Source: Woeseia sp037968755 (GTDB lineage: Bacteria; Pseudomonadota; Gammaproteobacteria; Steroidobacterales; Woeseiaceae). Taken from it: DNA of 64,000 nt. The stretch is taken from positions 12,032 through 76,031 of the forward strand of contig JBBKWB010000018.1 of assembly GCA_037968755.1 (NCBI GenBank), given 5' to 3'. The notes beneath the pieces are model-generated. The model searched no databases. It had not been told where the DNA came from and saw nothing but the letters and a program-made list of their open reading frames with translations. This document shows, piece after piece, positions 51,688-60,989 of the stretch (positions are counted from its first letter, which is position 1; each line of letters starts with the position of its first letter). The position numbers and the translations under genes are program-made.

Positions 51688-53423
51688 ATCGCGGCGCACA
51701 GACAAAACAACAAACTGCACGGCGCTTCGTTGGCAGACTGGCGCTCGTTGGCGTGTTCTTTGTTCTGGCGGCGGGCTCGCTGGTTGCGCGTGCCGTGCAC
51801 CTGCAAGTATTCAATAAAGACTTCCTGAACGAACAGGCGGACAGTCGCCACCTGCGAACCGAGCGTATTACCGCACATCGCGGCGCGATTACGGACCGCA
51901 ATGGTGAGGCGCTGGCCATCAGCACGCCGGTCGACAGCATCTGGGCGAACCCGCAGGAACTGGCTGTCGCGGTTGACCAGGTGCCCGAACTCGCAGCGGC
52001 GCTCGACATGGATTCGCAACTCCTCATGCGCCGGATCACGCGCAGCATGAACAAGGAATTCCTGTACCTGAAGCGCCACCTCAACCCCGCGCAGGCGCAT
52101 CGCGTGCTGGCGCTGAAGTTGCCGGGTGTAAACGTTATTCGCGAGTATCGTCGCTACTACCCTGCGGGCGAGGTGGCGGGCCACCTGGTCGGATTTACCA
52201 GCGTTGACGATGACGGCCAGGAAGGCCTCGAACTTGAATTCAACCACTGGCTAAGCGGCGAGTCCGGCTCCAAGCGAGTGTTGAAAGATCGGCTTGGCCG
52301 TTCCGTCGAAAATGTCGAAAGTATTCGTCCGACGAGCCCGGGCAAAGATCTGCGCGCGAGTATCGATTTGCGCGTGCAATACCTCGCGTACCGCGCGCTG
52401 AAAAGTGCCATTCGGGAATTCAGTGCAAATTCCGGCTCCATCGTTATTCTCGATGTACAAACCGGCGAAGTGCTGGCGATGGTAAATCAGCCATCGTACA
52501 ACCCGAATGATCGTTCGCAATATTCAGCAGAGCGTTATCGCAACCGGGCAATTACCGATATTTTTGAACCGGGCTCCAGCATCAAGCCGCTGATTGTTGC
52601 GGCCGCGCTGGAAAGTGGTGAGTACCGCTCTAACAGTTTGGTTGATACCTCGCCGGGTTATGTCGTGGTGGGCGCGAAGCGTATTGAGGATCGGCGCAAT
52701 CTTGGCCGCATCAGTTTGACCACGGTGTTGGCGCGTTCAAGCAATGTCGGTGCCACCAAGGTCGCGATGTCGCTCGAGCCGGATCAGCTGTGGCAAACAA
52801 TGACGCGCTTTGGTCTGGGTTCGCTGACAACCAGCGGCTTCCCCGGCGAATCAGCCGGATTGCTTACGCACTTCAATCACTGGCGGCCAATTAGCCAGGC
52901 AACGCTTGCGTACGGTTACGGACTTTCGGTTACGCCACTGCAACTGGCGCAAGCCTACGCATCAATTGGCAGTGGCGGCATTTTGCGCCCCGTGTCCCTG
53001 GTGGCCGTCAACGACAGCCCGGAAGGTGATCGCGTACTTCGCGAAGAGACGGCTACTGCTGTCCGCCGGATGATGGAAGAAGTAGTGCGACCGGGTGGTA
53101 CAGGAACAAAAGCCAGCGTCACCGGCTACCGGATTGCCGGCAAAACCGGCACGGCCTGGAAGTTTACTGCCGGTGGTTATTCGAAAGATCGTTACTTGTC
53201 CATATTTGCCGGCTTGGCACCAGCCAGTGATCCGCGCCTCGCAGCTGTCGTCATTATCGACGAGCCGAAAGGCGAGCTCTACTACGGTAGCGATGTCGCG
53301 GCGCCGGTGTTCAGTGAAGTGATGGCCGAATCACTACGCTTGCTGGCAGTACCGCCAGACGCCATGCCGGAGCGCGCGGATGGCGAAAGCGTTATGCAGG
53401 CCATGCAGGCGGCGAGTCAATGA
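51684..53423 (+). CDS. ftsI: Septal class B penicillin-binding protein FtsI (PBP3)
   Basis: Transpeptidase for septal peptidoglycan (579 residues). One N-terminal membrane helix (about 15-38), a dimerisation domain from about 60 (RGAITDRNGEALAISTPVDS), and the transpeptidase domain with the nucleophile Ser298 in EPGSSIKPL, the SSN motif in LARSSNVGATKVA and KTG in GKTGTAWKFTAGG. It works with FtsW, which is also in this operon. ATGA overlap with both neighbours. Confidence 0.97.
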   Translation: MNRGAQTKQQTARRFVGRLALVGVFFVLAAGSLVARAVHLQVFNKDFLNEQADSRHLRTERITAHRGAITDRNGEALAISTPVDSIWANPQELAVAVDQVPELAAALDMDSQLLMRRITRSMNKEFLYLKRHLNPAQAHRVLALKLPGVNVIREYRRYYPAGEVAGHLVGFTSVDDDGQEGLELEFNHWLSGESGSKRVLKDRLGRSVENVESIRPTSPGKDLRASIDLRVQYLAYRALKSAIREFSANSGSIVILDVQTGEVLAMVNQPSYNPNDRSQYSAERYRNRAITDIFEPGSSIKPLIVAAALESGEYRSNSLVDTSPGYVVVGAKRIEDRRNLGRISLTTVLARSSNVGATKVAMSLEPDQLWQTMTRFGLGSLTTSGFPGESAGLLTHFNHWRPISQATLAYGYGLSVTPLQLAQAYASIGSGGILRPVSLVAVNDSPEGDRVLREETATAVRRMMEEVVRPGGTGTKASVTGYRIAGKTGTAWKFTAGGYSKDRYLSIFAGLAPASDPRLAAVVIIDEPKGELYYGSDVAAPVFSEVMAESLRLLAVPPDAMPERADGESVMQAMQAASQ

Positions 53424-54922
53424 GCATGCCTGCCCGATCCTTACCTACGACACCCACCCTCGCAGACTTGTTGCAGGGCTTTGCGGTTGCGCCGGCCATC
53501 GCGATAAACGATGTCGCGAGTGACAGTCGTCGTCTGGGCGTCGGCGACGTATTTCTTGCCATTCGTGGCGCACGCTCGCATGCGCTGGAACATGTCAGCG
53601 ACGAACAGGCCACACGGCTCGCCGCTATCGTGTGGGACGGCGATGCGGCTGTTTCTCCACCTGCGGGCGTGCCGGCGTTTATCGTTCCGGATCTCGCGCA
53701 ACGTTTCGGCGAGATCGCCAATCGCTGGTTTGCGAAGCCTTCGGCTGACATCAAAGTTGCTGCGGTCACGGGCACTAACGGGAAAACGACCGTTGCCTGG
53801 TTGCTCGCACAGTGCTGGCAGTTGCTCGAACAGCAGTGCGGATACATAGGCACCCTGGGAACCGGGATCGACGAAATCACCGATCAGTACGGACTGACTA
53901 CGCCAGACTGCATCGAACTGCACCGCCAGTTCGCGGCATTTCGTAACCAGGGCGCAAGTCGTGCCGCGATCGAAGTGTCTTCGCATGCGCTGCGGCAAGA
54001 CCGGCTGCAAGGCGTACAGGTTGACGCTGCACTGTTTACAAACCTGAGCCGTGATCACATTGACTACCACGGCGATATGCTTGCCTACGGCAATACCAAG
54101 GCACGGCTATTCGAATGCTTTGCGCCCCGGCATCGGATTGTTTGCATCGATAGCGAGTTCGGGCGGACCTTGGCAGATCGCCTTGGCGACGACACCGTGT
54201 TGGTTGCAAGCAGCGCCGCACACGTAGCCGGTACGCGGCGCTATGTTTTTGCGGAGCATTTCGAGCCGCAGGCGGTGGGTATCAAAGTTCGCGTTAGCAG
54301 TTCCTGGGGTGATGGCGACTGCAGCCTGACGTTGTACGGCCAGTTTAATGTTGCCAACGCATTGCAAGTGCTCGCGTTGTTGCTTTCGTCTGATGTGCCA
54401 TTCGACGAGGCGCTTGCGGTGCTGGCTTGCGTGACTGCACCGCCGGGCCGTATGGAACAGGTTAGCAAGCAGGCCGACGGCGCAGCGCCGCGCGTATTCG
54501 TCGACTACGCACATACGCCGGCAGCGCTGGAAGCCGCTCTGATGGCATTGGCTCCGCATTGCAAAGGCAAGCTTTGGTGTGTGTTTGGCTGCGGCGGTGA
54601 TCGGGATCGCGGTAAGCGCCCGTTAATGGGTCAGGCAGTAGAGCGCCATGCGCATCACTCGGTACTAACGAGTGACAACCCGCGCTCCGAAGATCCAGCG
54701 GCCATCATGCGCGACGTTCAGGCTGGTACGACCGCGGCCGTTACGGCGATCGAAGACCGTGCTGCTGCAATTGCCTATGCGATTTCGAATGCGGATGCCG
54801 ATGACGTAGTGCTGATCGCCGGTAAGGGCCACGAAAATTACCAGGTTGTTGGCGATCGTCGCCTTGATTTTTCTGACTACCAGGCGGCGCAACAGAATCT
54901 CAGGCGGAGGGCGGCATCGTGA
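53420..54922 (+). CDS. murE: UDP-MurNAc-L-Ala-D-Glu:meso-DAP ligase MurE
   Basis: 500 residues. ATP loop AVTGTNGKTTVAWLLAQC, carbamoyl-Lys region SSHALRQDRLQGVQVDAALF, NLSRDHIDYHGDM and the DNPR motif (SDNPRSEDPAAIMRDV), which specifies meso-diaminopimelate over lysine. Builds the third residue of the stem peptide; with Mpl, both synthesis and recycling are in this window. ATGA overlap with ftsI. Confidence 0.96.
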   Translation: MSMPARSLPTTPTLADLLQGFAVAPAIAINDVASDSRRLGVGDVFLAIRGARSHALEHVSDEQATRLAAIVWDGDAAVSPPAGVPAFIVPDLAQRFGEIANRWFAKPSADIKVAAVTGTNGKTTVAWLLAQCWQLLEQQCGYIGTLGTGIDEITDQYGLTTPDCIELHRQFAAFRNQGASRAAIEVSSHALRQDRLQGVQVDAALFTNLSRDHIDYHGDMLAYGNTKARLFECFAPRHRIVCIDSEFGRTLADRLGDDTVLVASSAAHVAGTRRYVFAEHFEPQAVGIKVRVSSSWGDGDCSLTLYGQFNVANALQVLALLLSSDVPFDEALAVLACVTAPPGRMEQVSKQADGAAPRVFVDYAHTPAALEAALMALAPHCKGKLWCVFGCGGDRDRGKRPLMGQAVERHAHHSVLTSDNPRSEDPAAIMRDVQAGTTAAVTAIEDRAAAIAYAISNADADDVVLIAGKGHENYQVVGDRRLDFSDYQAAQQNLRRRAAS

Positions 54923-56283
54923 TCGAGTGCAGCCTGTCACATGCGGCCGAGTCGATGCACGCAACGTTGCGCGGTGACGATGCGCAGTTTCGCGGTGTGA
55001 GCACTGACAGTCGCAGTATTGCCAGCGGCGAGCTGTTCATTGCCTTGCAAGGACCGAATTTTGATGGCGCGAAGTTTGCCGCACAGGCTGCGGATAAAGG
55101 CGCTGCCGGCATCGTTACCCAGACAGACATCAGCACGGACCTGCCCAGTATCAAGGTAGACGACGCGCATGCGGCGCTGGGCTTGTTGGCGGCGGCCTGG
55201 CGCGCGGCCATGCCGGCAACGGTTATCGGCCTGACCGGCAGCAATGGCAAGACAACCTTGAAAGAGCTGCTTGCCAGTTGCCTGCGGCCAATCGCAAACA
55301 CTATGGCGACGGCGGGAAATCTGAATAACGACATCGGTCTGCCGCTGATGTTGTTGCGTATGTCGAAAGACCATCAGTACGCCGTGTTGGAGATGGGCGC
55401 AAACCATGCCGGTGAAATTGCATATCTCACGAAGCTTGCCGTGCCGTCTATTGTTGTTATTAACAACGCGGGTCCGGCGCATCTCGAAGGCTTCGGTTCG
55501 CTCGATGGCGTGGCGCGAGCGAAAGGTGAAATTCTGCAGGGTCGGCACCGTCCCGAGATCGCTGTGTTGAATGCGGACGATCCTTACTTCGATTTATGGT
55601 GTTCGATGGCCGAGGATCTGGCCATTGTTAGTTTCGGCTACAGCAGTACAGCGACTATCAGCGTAGACAACGTTCAGGCTGCCGCAGACGGAGCGCAATT
55701 CGATCTGTGTTTGCCGACGGAAACGGTACGCGTGAATTTGCCGCTGCCCGGTGCACACAATGTCATGAATGCCTGCGCCGCGGCGGCAGTGGCCCATGCG
55801 GCCGGACTCAGTGGTGTGCAGATACGCGCAGGGCTACAAGCCGCACATCCGGTTGACGGTCGCTTGCAGCCATTGCCAGGGATGAACGGCATCAGGCTGT
55901 TTGACGACAGTTACAACGCAAATCCCACCAGTGTTATAGCCGCCGCCCGGTACGTCGCCGCGCAATCCGGGGATAGCTGGATGGTCCTCGGTGACATGGG
56001 TGAGCTCGGTAGCGAAGAAGTCGCGCTGCATCACTCGGTCGGCGCCGAGATTCGCGCCGCCGGTGTCAATCGGCTGCTCGCAACGGGTCCGCTCTCGCAA
56101 CATACCGTGGAGGCCTTCGGCGAAGGCGCCCGCTGGTTTGAGTCCGTCGAGAGTTTGATCGCGGAATTACAGGGAACGGCAATTGATGCCGCCAACCTGC
56201 TGGTTAAGGGTTCTCGCTACATGCGCATGGAAAGAGTTATTCATGCACTGCGCGCCCCTGCCAGCAACGACGGGGGGCATTGA
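54919..56283 (+). CDS. murF: UDP-MurNAc-tripeptide:D-Ala-D-Ala ligase MurF
   Basis: 454 residues, GTG start at 54919, which overlaps the murE stop by four bases (GTGA). ATP loop VIGLTGSNGKTTLKELLASC, LNNDIGLPLMLLRM and MGANHAGEIAYLTKLAVPSI are MurF-type. The C-terminal domain has DDSYNANPTSVIAAARYVAA. It adds the D-Ala-D-Ala dipeptide made by Ddl, whose gene lies at the far end of this cluster. Confidence 0.95.
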   Translation: MIECSLSHAAESMHATLRGDDAQFRGVSTDSRSIASGELFIALQGPNFDGAKFAAQAADKGAAGIVTQTDISTDLPSIKVDDAHAALGLLAAAWRAAMPATVIGLTGSNGKTTLKELLASCLRPIANTMATAGNLNNDIGLPLMLLRMSKDHQYAVLEMGANHAGEIAYLTKLAVPSIVVINNAGPAHLEGFGSLDGVARAKGEILQGRHRPEIAVLNADDPYFDLWCSMAEDLAIVSFGYSSTATISVDNVQAAADGAQFDLCLPTETVRVNLPLPGAHNVMNACAAAAVAHAAGLSGVQIRAGLQAAHPVDGRLQPLPGMNGIRLFDDSYNANPTSVIAAARYVAAQSGDSWMVLGDMGELGSEEVALHHSVGAEIRAAGVNRLLATGPLSQHTVEAFGEGARWFESVESLIAELQGTAIDAANLLVKGSRYMRMERVIHALRAPASNDGGH

Positions 56284-56285
56284 TC

Positions 56286-57368
56286 GTGTTGCTGTATCTG
56301 ACCAAGTACTTGTCGCAGTTTGATTCCGGTTTCAACGTTTTCAACTACCTGACCTTGCGGGCAATTCTCGGTGCGCTAACAGCATTGACACTGTCCTTCA
56401 TTATCGGGCCGCGCATGATCGCGCGCCTGAGCAGTAACCAGGTTGGTCAGCCAATACGCACGGATGGACCGGTTACGCACCTGCCGAAAGCGGGCACGCC
56501 AACGATGGGCGGGGCGATGATCCTGACCGCAATCGTGGTCAGCACCTTGTTATGGGCCGATCTTGAAAACAAGTTCATATGGGTAGTTCTGTTCGTGACC
56601 CTCGCGTTCGGTGTGATCGGCTATGTCGACGATTATCGCAAGTTGATTTTGCAGGACCCGGCAGGCCTGTCTGCGCGCCAGAAGTTGTTCTGGCAATCTG
56701 CGGCGGCCGGCATTGCGGCCGTGGTGTTGTACATGATGGCGGAAGACGAGATCGCTACCTCGTTGCTGATTCCCTATTTCAAAGACCTTTGGATACCGCT
56801 GGGTATTCTGCAAATCGGCGTGACCTTCATTTTCATTGTCGGCTTCAGTAATGCCGTCAACCTTACCGATGGTCTGGATGGTCTGGCGGTGATGCCGACC
56901 GTGCTGGTCGGCGGAGCGCTGGGCATTTTTGCCTACGTTACTGGCAACGTGAACTTTTCCGGTTACCTCGGAATTCCGTATGTCGCCGGCACCGGTGAAA
57001 TCATGGTGTTTTGCACGGCGCTTGCGGGCGCCGGCCTCGGCTTCCTGTGGTTCAACACGTATCCCGCACAAGTATTCATGGGCGATATCGGCGCGTTGTC
57101 GCTCGGTGCCGCGCTCGGCGTTGTCGCTGTCGTTGTTCGCCAGGAAATCGTGCTTGCGATTATGGGCGGCGTATTCGTGGTCGAAACAGTGTCGGTAATC
57201 ATCCAGGTGGCATCGTTCAAGCTGACCGGGCGACGCGTATTTCGAATGGCGCCGTTACATCACCACTTCGAGTTGAAGGGCTGGGCAGAACCAAAAGTCA
57301 TTGTGCGCTTCTGGATCATTACGGTAATTCTCGTTCTCGTCGGCCTTGCGAGTCTCAAGATCCGATGA
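56286..57368 (+). CDS. mraY: Phospho-MurNAc-pentapeptide translocase MraY
   Basis: Ten-helix inner-membrane enzyme making lipid I on undecaprenyl phosphate (360 residues). GTG 56286 gives the family N-terminus LLYLTKYLSQFDSGFNVFNY and has GGGGGG seven bases upstream. The alternative TTG 56280 would overlap murF by four bases but sits too near that G-run. Motifs: GTPTMGGAMILTAIVVSTLL, DDYRKLILQDPAGLSARQK, NAVNLTDGLDGLAVMPTVL and the HHHFELKGWAEPKVIVRFW loop near the end. Confidence 0.95.
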   Translation: MLLYLTKYLSQFDSGFNVFNYLTLRAILGALTALTLSFIIGPRMIARLSSNQVGQPIRTDGPVTHLPKAGTPTMGGAMILTAIVVSTLLWADLENKFIWVVLFVTLAFGVIGYVDDYRKLILQDPAGLSARQKLFWQSAAAGIAAVVLYMMAEDEIATSLLIPYFKDLWIPLGILQIGVTFIFIVGFSNAVNLTDGLDGLAVMPTVLVGGALGIFAYVTGNVNFSGYLGIPYVAGTGEIMVFCTALAGAGLGFLWFNTYPAQVFMGDIGALSLGAALGVVAVVVRQEIVLAIMGGVFVVETVSVIIQVASFKLTGRRVFRMAPLHHHFELKGWAEPKVIVRFWIITVILVLVGLASLKIR

Positions 57369-58717
57369 ACGCACTGCAACAACAACCGGCAGAACGGTCA
57401 CGCGATCTTGTCTACGGTGTAGGCAAGACTGGTTTGTCGATTGCGCGTTTTCTGCAGCGGCAAAGCCGGTCTGCGCTGTTCGTCGATGCGCGCAAGTTGC
57501 CACCTGGACTTGCGGACTTGCGTGCGCTGCAGCCGGACGCCGAAGTTGTGCTGGGCGCACGGCCCGCAGGGCTGCTGACGAACGTTGCGCGGATAATCGT
57601 CTCGCCCGGCATCAGCGATCAGGACGCGTTGCTTGAGGAAGCGCGCGCGCAGGGCGTCGACATTGTTTCCGATATCGAGCTGTTCGTCGAAAACGCAACG
57701 GCGCCGTTCGTTGCGGTGACTGGCTCGAATGGCAAGAGCACAGTAACCACTCTACTGGCATTGATGTGTAACGCCGCCGGCACCAAGGCGCTTGCGGGTG
57801 CCAATCTCGGCGAGCCTGCGCTCGATTTATTGCTCGAAACTGTGCCGGATCTCTACATACTGGAGTTGTCCAGCTTCCAGCTGCAACGCACGCGCCATTT
57901 ACCGGCGAAGCTTGCCGTTCTGCTGAACATTTCTCCCGATCATCTAGACTGGCATCGCAGCGAGACGGAATACCGCGACGCGAAGTATCGCGTCCTGCGT
58001 GAAGCCGGCGCCGTGGTGATCAATCGCATTGACGCGGAATCGCGCGCGCGCGTCACAGCAGAACAAACCTGCCGTTCATTTGCATTGAATGAGCCGCGTC
58101 GGCAGAACTACGGCATTGTCAGCAAAGATGGTGAGACCTGGCTGGCGCGTGGTGACGAAGCATTACTGGCGGCATCAGCGATGAAGCTCGTCGGCATTCA
58201 TAACCAGGAGAACGCGTTGGCAGCACTTGCCGCCGGCGATCTGCTTGGACTTGATATGCCGGCAATGCTGAGCGTGCTGACCTCGTTCACCGGATTGCCA
58301 CATCGCATGCAGTTCGTTGCGCGTAGCAATGACGTTACGTTTATCAATGATTCCAAGGCGACGAACGTTGCTGCGGCCATTGCCTCAGTCAACTCGCTCG
58401 AAGGCAAGGTTGTACTGATAGCGGGTGGCCAGGGTAAGGGTGGCGACTTTGTGACCTTTGCGGATGCGGTGCATGAACGTCTGCGCGGACTGGTACTGAT
58501 CGGTGCCGATGCAGCGCTGATTGAGCTGGCGTTTGCGGGGCGCGCAAAACTTCAACACGCACGGTCCCTGCAGGCGGCGGTCAACAAGGCTGCCGCAATG
58601 GCCGAAGCTGGCGATACCGTATTGCTGGCGCCGGCTTGTGCAAGTTTTGATCAGTTCCCCAACTACCTGCAACGCGGTGAAACGTTTTGCGCAGCAGTGA
58701 AGGAGCTTGGCGTATGA
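57365..58717 (+). CDS. murD: UDP-MurNAc-L-Ala:D-Glu ligase MurD
   Basis: 450 residues from ATG 57365 (ATGA overlap with mraY). A longer open frame upstream lies inside mraY and is not coding. VYGVGKTGLSIARFLQRQ, ATP loop VAVTGSNGKSTVTTLLALMC, ELSSFQLQRTRHLPAKLAVL and NISPDHLDWHRSE, with FINDSKATNVAAAIASVNSL in the C-terminal domain. Adds D-Glu to UDP-MurNAc-L-Ala. Confidence 0.96.
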   Translation: MNALQQQPAERSRDLVYGVGKTGLSIARFLQRQSRSALFVDARKLPPGLADLRALQPDAEVVLGARPAGLLTNVARIIVSPGISDQDALLEEARAQGVDIVSDIELFVENATAPFVAVTGSNGKSTVTTLLALMCNAAGTKALAGANLGEPALDLLLETVPDLYILELSSFQLQRTRHLPAKLAVLLNISPDHLDWHRSETEYRDAKYRVLREAGAVVINRIDAESRARVTAEQTCRSFALNEPRRQNYGIVSKDGETWLARGDEALLAASAMKLVGIHNQENALAALAAGDLLGLDMPAMLSVLTSFTGLPHRMQFVARSNDVTFINDSKATNVAAAIASVNSLEGKVVLIAGGQGKGGDFVTFADAVHERLRGLVLIGADAALIELAFAGRAKLQHARSLQAAVNKAAAMAEAGDTVLLAPACASFDQFPNYLQRGETFCAAVKELGV

Positions 58718-59904
58718 CAGCGACGCCATCCACGATGCCTTTCCCAGCTCGTCTGCGCACGCCGCTGACGATTGATCCGGTATTGCTGACACTGGCGTTG
58801 ACCTTGTTGTTCGGCGGCATGGTTATTCTTGCCTCAGCGTCTGTCGCCGTGTCCGACGACATCGCGGGTAATCCGTTCTTCTATTTGCAACGGCAGGCAG
58901 TGGCGGCCGCAATAGGTGGCGTTGCCGGGCTGGTTTGCCTGTGCATACCGATAGCCGCCTGGCGCAATCTTGGGCCACTACTGTTACTGGTCAGTTTCGT
59001 GCTGTTAATCCTCGTTCTGTTACCCGGTGTCGGCTACACCGTGAACGGCAGCACCCGTTGGTTGCGCGTTGGCATTATGAATCTGCAAGTGTCAGAGCCG
59101 GCGCGGCTGTGCCTGATCCTGTATCTCGCTGGCTATCTCGTGCGTCGCAACAAGTCGTTACGCGATGGTTTCATTGGTTTTCTGCGGCCCATGCTGGTGC
59201 TGAGTGCGGCCTGCGCCTTGCTGCTGGCTGAGCCGGACTTCGGCGCGGCGATCGTGCTGTTGGCAACCTCGCTTGCCATGCTGTTTATTGCCGGCGCGCG
59301 TTTTCGCGATTTCCTCGTATTCTTCGGCGCGGCTGTTGCCGCAATGGTCGTGCTCGCTGTGACGTCGCCGTATCGTTTGAAGCGCCTGACGGGCTTCACG
59401 GATCCGTGGTCTGACCCTTTTGACTCCGGTTTTCAGCTGACCCAGTCACTGATCGCCATTGGCCGTGGTGAATGGTTCGGTGTTGGCCTGGGTGACAGTG
59501 TGCAAAAACTGTTTTACCTGCCGGAAGCGCACACTGACTTCGTGTTCGCCGTATTTGCGGAAGAGTTCGGCCTGTTTGGTTCTTTGCTGATAATCGGCCT
59601 GTTCCTCGCGTTGCTCTGGCGAGTTGGCAAGCTCGCAATGCGCGCCGCCGCTGCCGAGCGCTTTTTCGAAGCGTATGTTGCGACTGGTATCGGTACCTGG
59701 CTTGGTCTGCAGGCATTCATAAACCTCGGCGTGAACATGGGATTGTTACCGACCAAGGGCCTGACCTTGCCGCTTGTCAGCTACGGTCGCAGCAGCCTGA
59801 TCATAACGATGGTGAGTATTGCGATCCTGTTGCGTATTCATCACGAGCTCAATACCGACGCGAGCCCCAGCAATCGTCGGCGCAGGCCGCGGAGGCGCGC
59901 ATGA
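58714..59904 (+). CDS. ftsW: Septal peptidoglycan polymerase FtsW (SEDS)
   Basis: 396 residues, ten membrane helices, from ATG 58714 (ATGA overlap with murD). SEDS-family glycosyltransferase that works with FtsI. Conserved parts: FYLQRQAVAAAIGGVAGLVC, GSTRWLRVGIMNLQVSEPAR, LLLAEPDFGAAIVLLATSLA (catalytic Asp region), GEWFGVGLGDSVQKLFYLPE with AHTDFVFAVFAEEFGLFGSL and the C-terminal TKGLTLPLVSYGRSSLI. The basic tail NRRRRPRRRA is typical of FtsW. Confidence 0.96.
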   Translation: MTATPSTMPFPARLRTPLTIDPVLLTLALTLLFGGMVILASASVAVSDDIAGNPFFYLQRQAVAAAIGGVAGLVCLCIPIAAWRNLGPLLLLVSFVLLILVLLPGVGYTVNGSTRWLRVGIMNLQVSEPARLCLILYLAGYLVRRNKSLRDGFIGFLRPMLVLSAACALLLAEPDFGAAIVLLATSLAMLFIAGARFRDFLVFFGAAVAAMVVLAVTSPYRLKRLTGFTDPWSDPFDSGFQLTQSLIAIGRGEWFGVGLGDSVQKLFYLPEAHTDFVFAVFAEEFGLFGSLLIIGLFLALLWRVGKLAMRAAAAERFFEAYVATGIGTWLGLQAFINLGVNMGLLPTKGLTLPLVSYGRSSLIITMVSIAILLRIHHELNTDASPSNRRRRPRRRA

Positions 59905-60989
59905 ACCTGCGGCCCATTTTGGTCATGGCGGGCGGCACAGGCGGCCATGTCTACCCGGCGCTCGCCGTCGCGAACGCATTGCGTGACCAATCTCGTGACG
60001 TCGTCTGGCTTGGCACGCAGCGCGGCATCGAAGCGCGCGTTGTCCCGGCGGCTGGCATCCCGATCGAGTGGGTCACGGTGCAGGGATTGCGCGGCAAAGG
60101 TCGCCTGGCATTGATCGCAGCACCGTTTCGCTTGTTGCGAGCACTGGCCCAGTCGCTGCGCATCGTTGCCCGGCATCGCCCGGCGGCAGTGCTGGGCATG
60201 GGTGGCTTTGCCAGCGGTCCCGGCGGGCTTGCCGCATGGTTGTTGCGGCGGCCGCTCGTGATACACGAACAGAATGCTGTATCCGGCCTTACTAATCGTC
60301 TTCTGGCGCGTCTTGCCCGGGTTGTGCTGCAAGCCTTCCCGGGCAGTTTTTCGCCATCAATCAAAGCACGCACAGTAGGTAATCCGGTGCGCGCGGATAT
60401 TGCCGCTGTGGCACCGCCTGCCGAGAGATTCGCGGCTCGCCAAGGCGTGTTGCGTTTGCTGGTGCTCGGTGGCAGCCAGGGTGCCCTCGCATTGAACAAG
60501 GTCGTGCCCGCCGCGCTGGGTCTGCTACCTGCCGAGGCGCGTCCGCTCGTCAGGCACCAGACCGGCAGTCGCACTGCGGATGATGCAGCGCATGCGTATC
60601 AAGCTGCCGGCGTTACTGCGGAACTGCACGAATTCATCGTCGACATGGCGGCGGCTTACGCCTGGGCTGACCTGGTTATCTGCCGGTCCGGCGCACTCAC
60701 CGTCGCCGAAATTTCGGCCGTTGGGCTCGGCGCCATCTTCGTGCCATTTCCGGCGGCAGTTGATGACCACCAGACCGTGAATGCGAGTGGTCTCGCGAAG
60801 GCGGGCGCTGCCGTTATTTTGCAGGAGCGGGAGCTCGACGCTGGCAACCTGGCGACGACCCTGTCGAGCTGGCTGGGCGATCGCGCTAGCCTGCTTCGGC
60901 GAGCGGAGCTTGCCCGTGAACAGGCGGCACCGGATGCCTTACGGATAATTACCGCTGTGTGCCTTGAGCTGGCGGGAGCGACGTCATGA
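59901..60989 (+). CDS. murG: Lipid II synthase MurG
   Basis: GT-B glycosyltransferase (362 residues) transferring GlcNAc from UDP-GlcNAc to lipid I on the inner face of the membrane. GGTGGHVYPALAVANALRDQ is the G loop, LGMGGFASGPGGLAAWLLRR the second, then HEQNAVSGLTNRLLARLARV. The C-terminal UDP-site shows LVLGGSQGALALNKVVPAAL and CRSGALTVAEISAVGLGAIF with PFPAAVDDHQTVNA. ATGA overlap with ftsW and murC. Confidence 0.97.
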   Translation: MNLRPILVMAGGTGGHVYPALAVANALRDQSRDVVWLGTQRGIEARVVPAAGIPIEWVTVQGLRGKGRLALIAAPFRLLRALAQSLRIVARHRPAAVLGMGGFASGPGGLAAWLLRRPLVIHEQNAVSGLTNRLLARLARVVLQAFPGSFSPSIKARTVGNPVRADIAAVAPPAERFAARQGVLRLLVLGGSQGALALNKVVPAALGLLPAEARPLVRHQTGSRTADDAAHAYQAAGVTAELHEFIVDMAAAYAWADLVICRSGALTVAEISAVGLGAIFVPFPAAVDDHQTVNASGLAKAGAAVILQERELDAGNLATTLSSWLGDRASLLRRAELAREQAAPDALRIITAVCLELAGATS

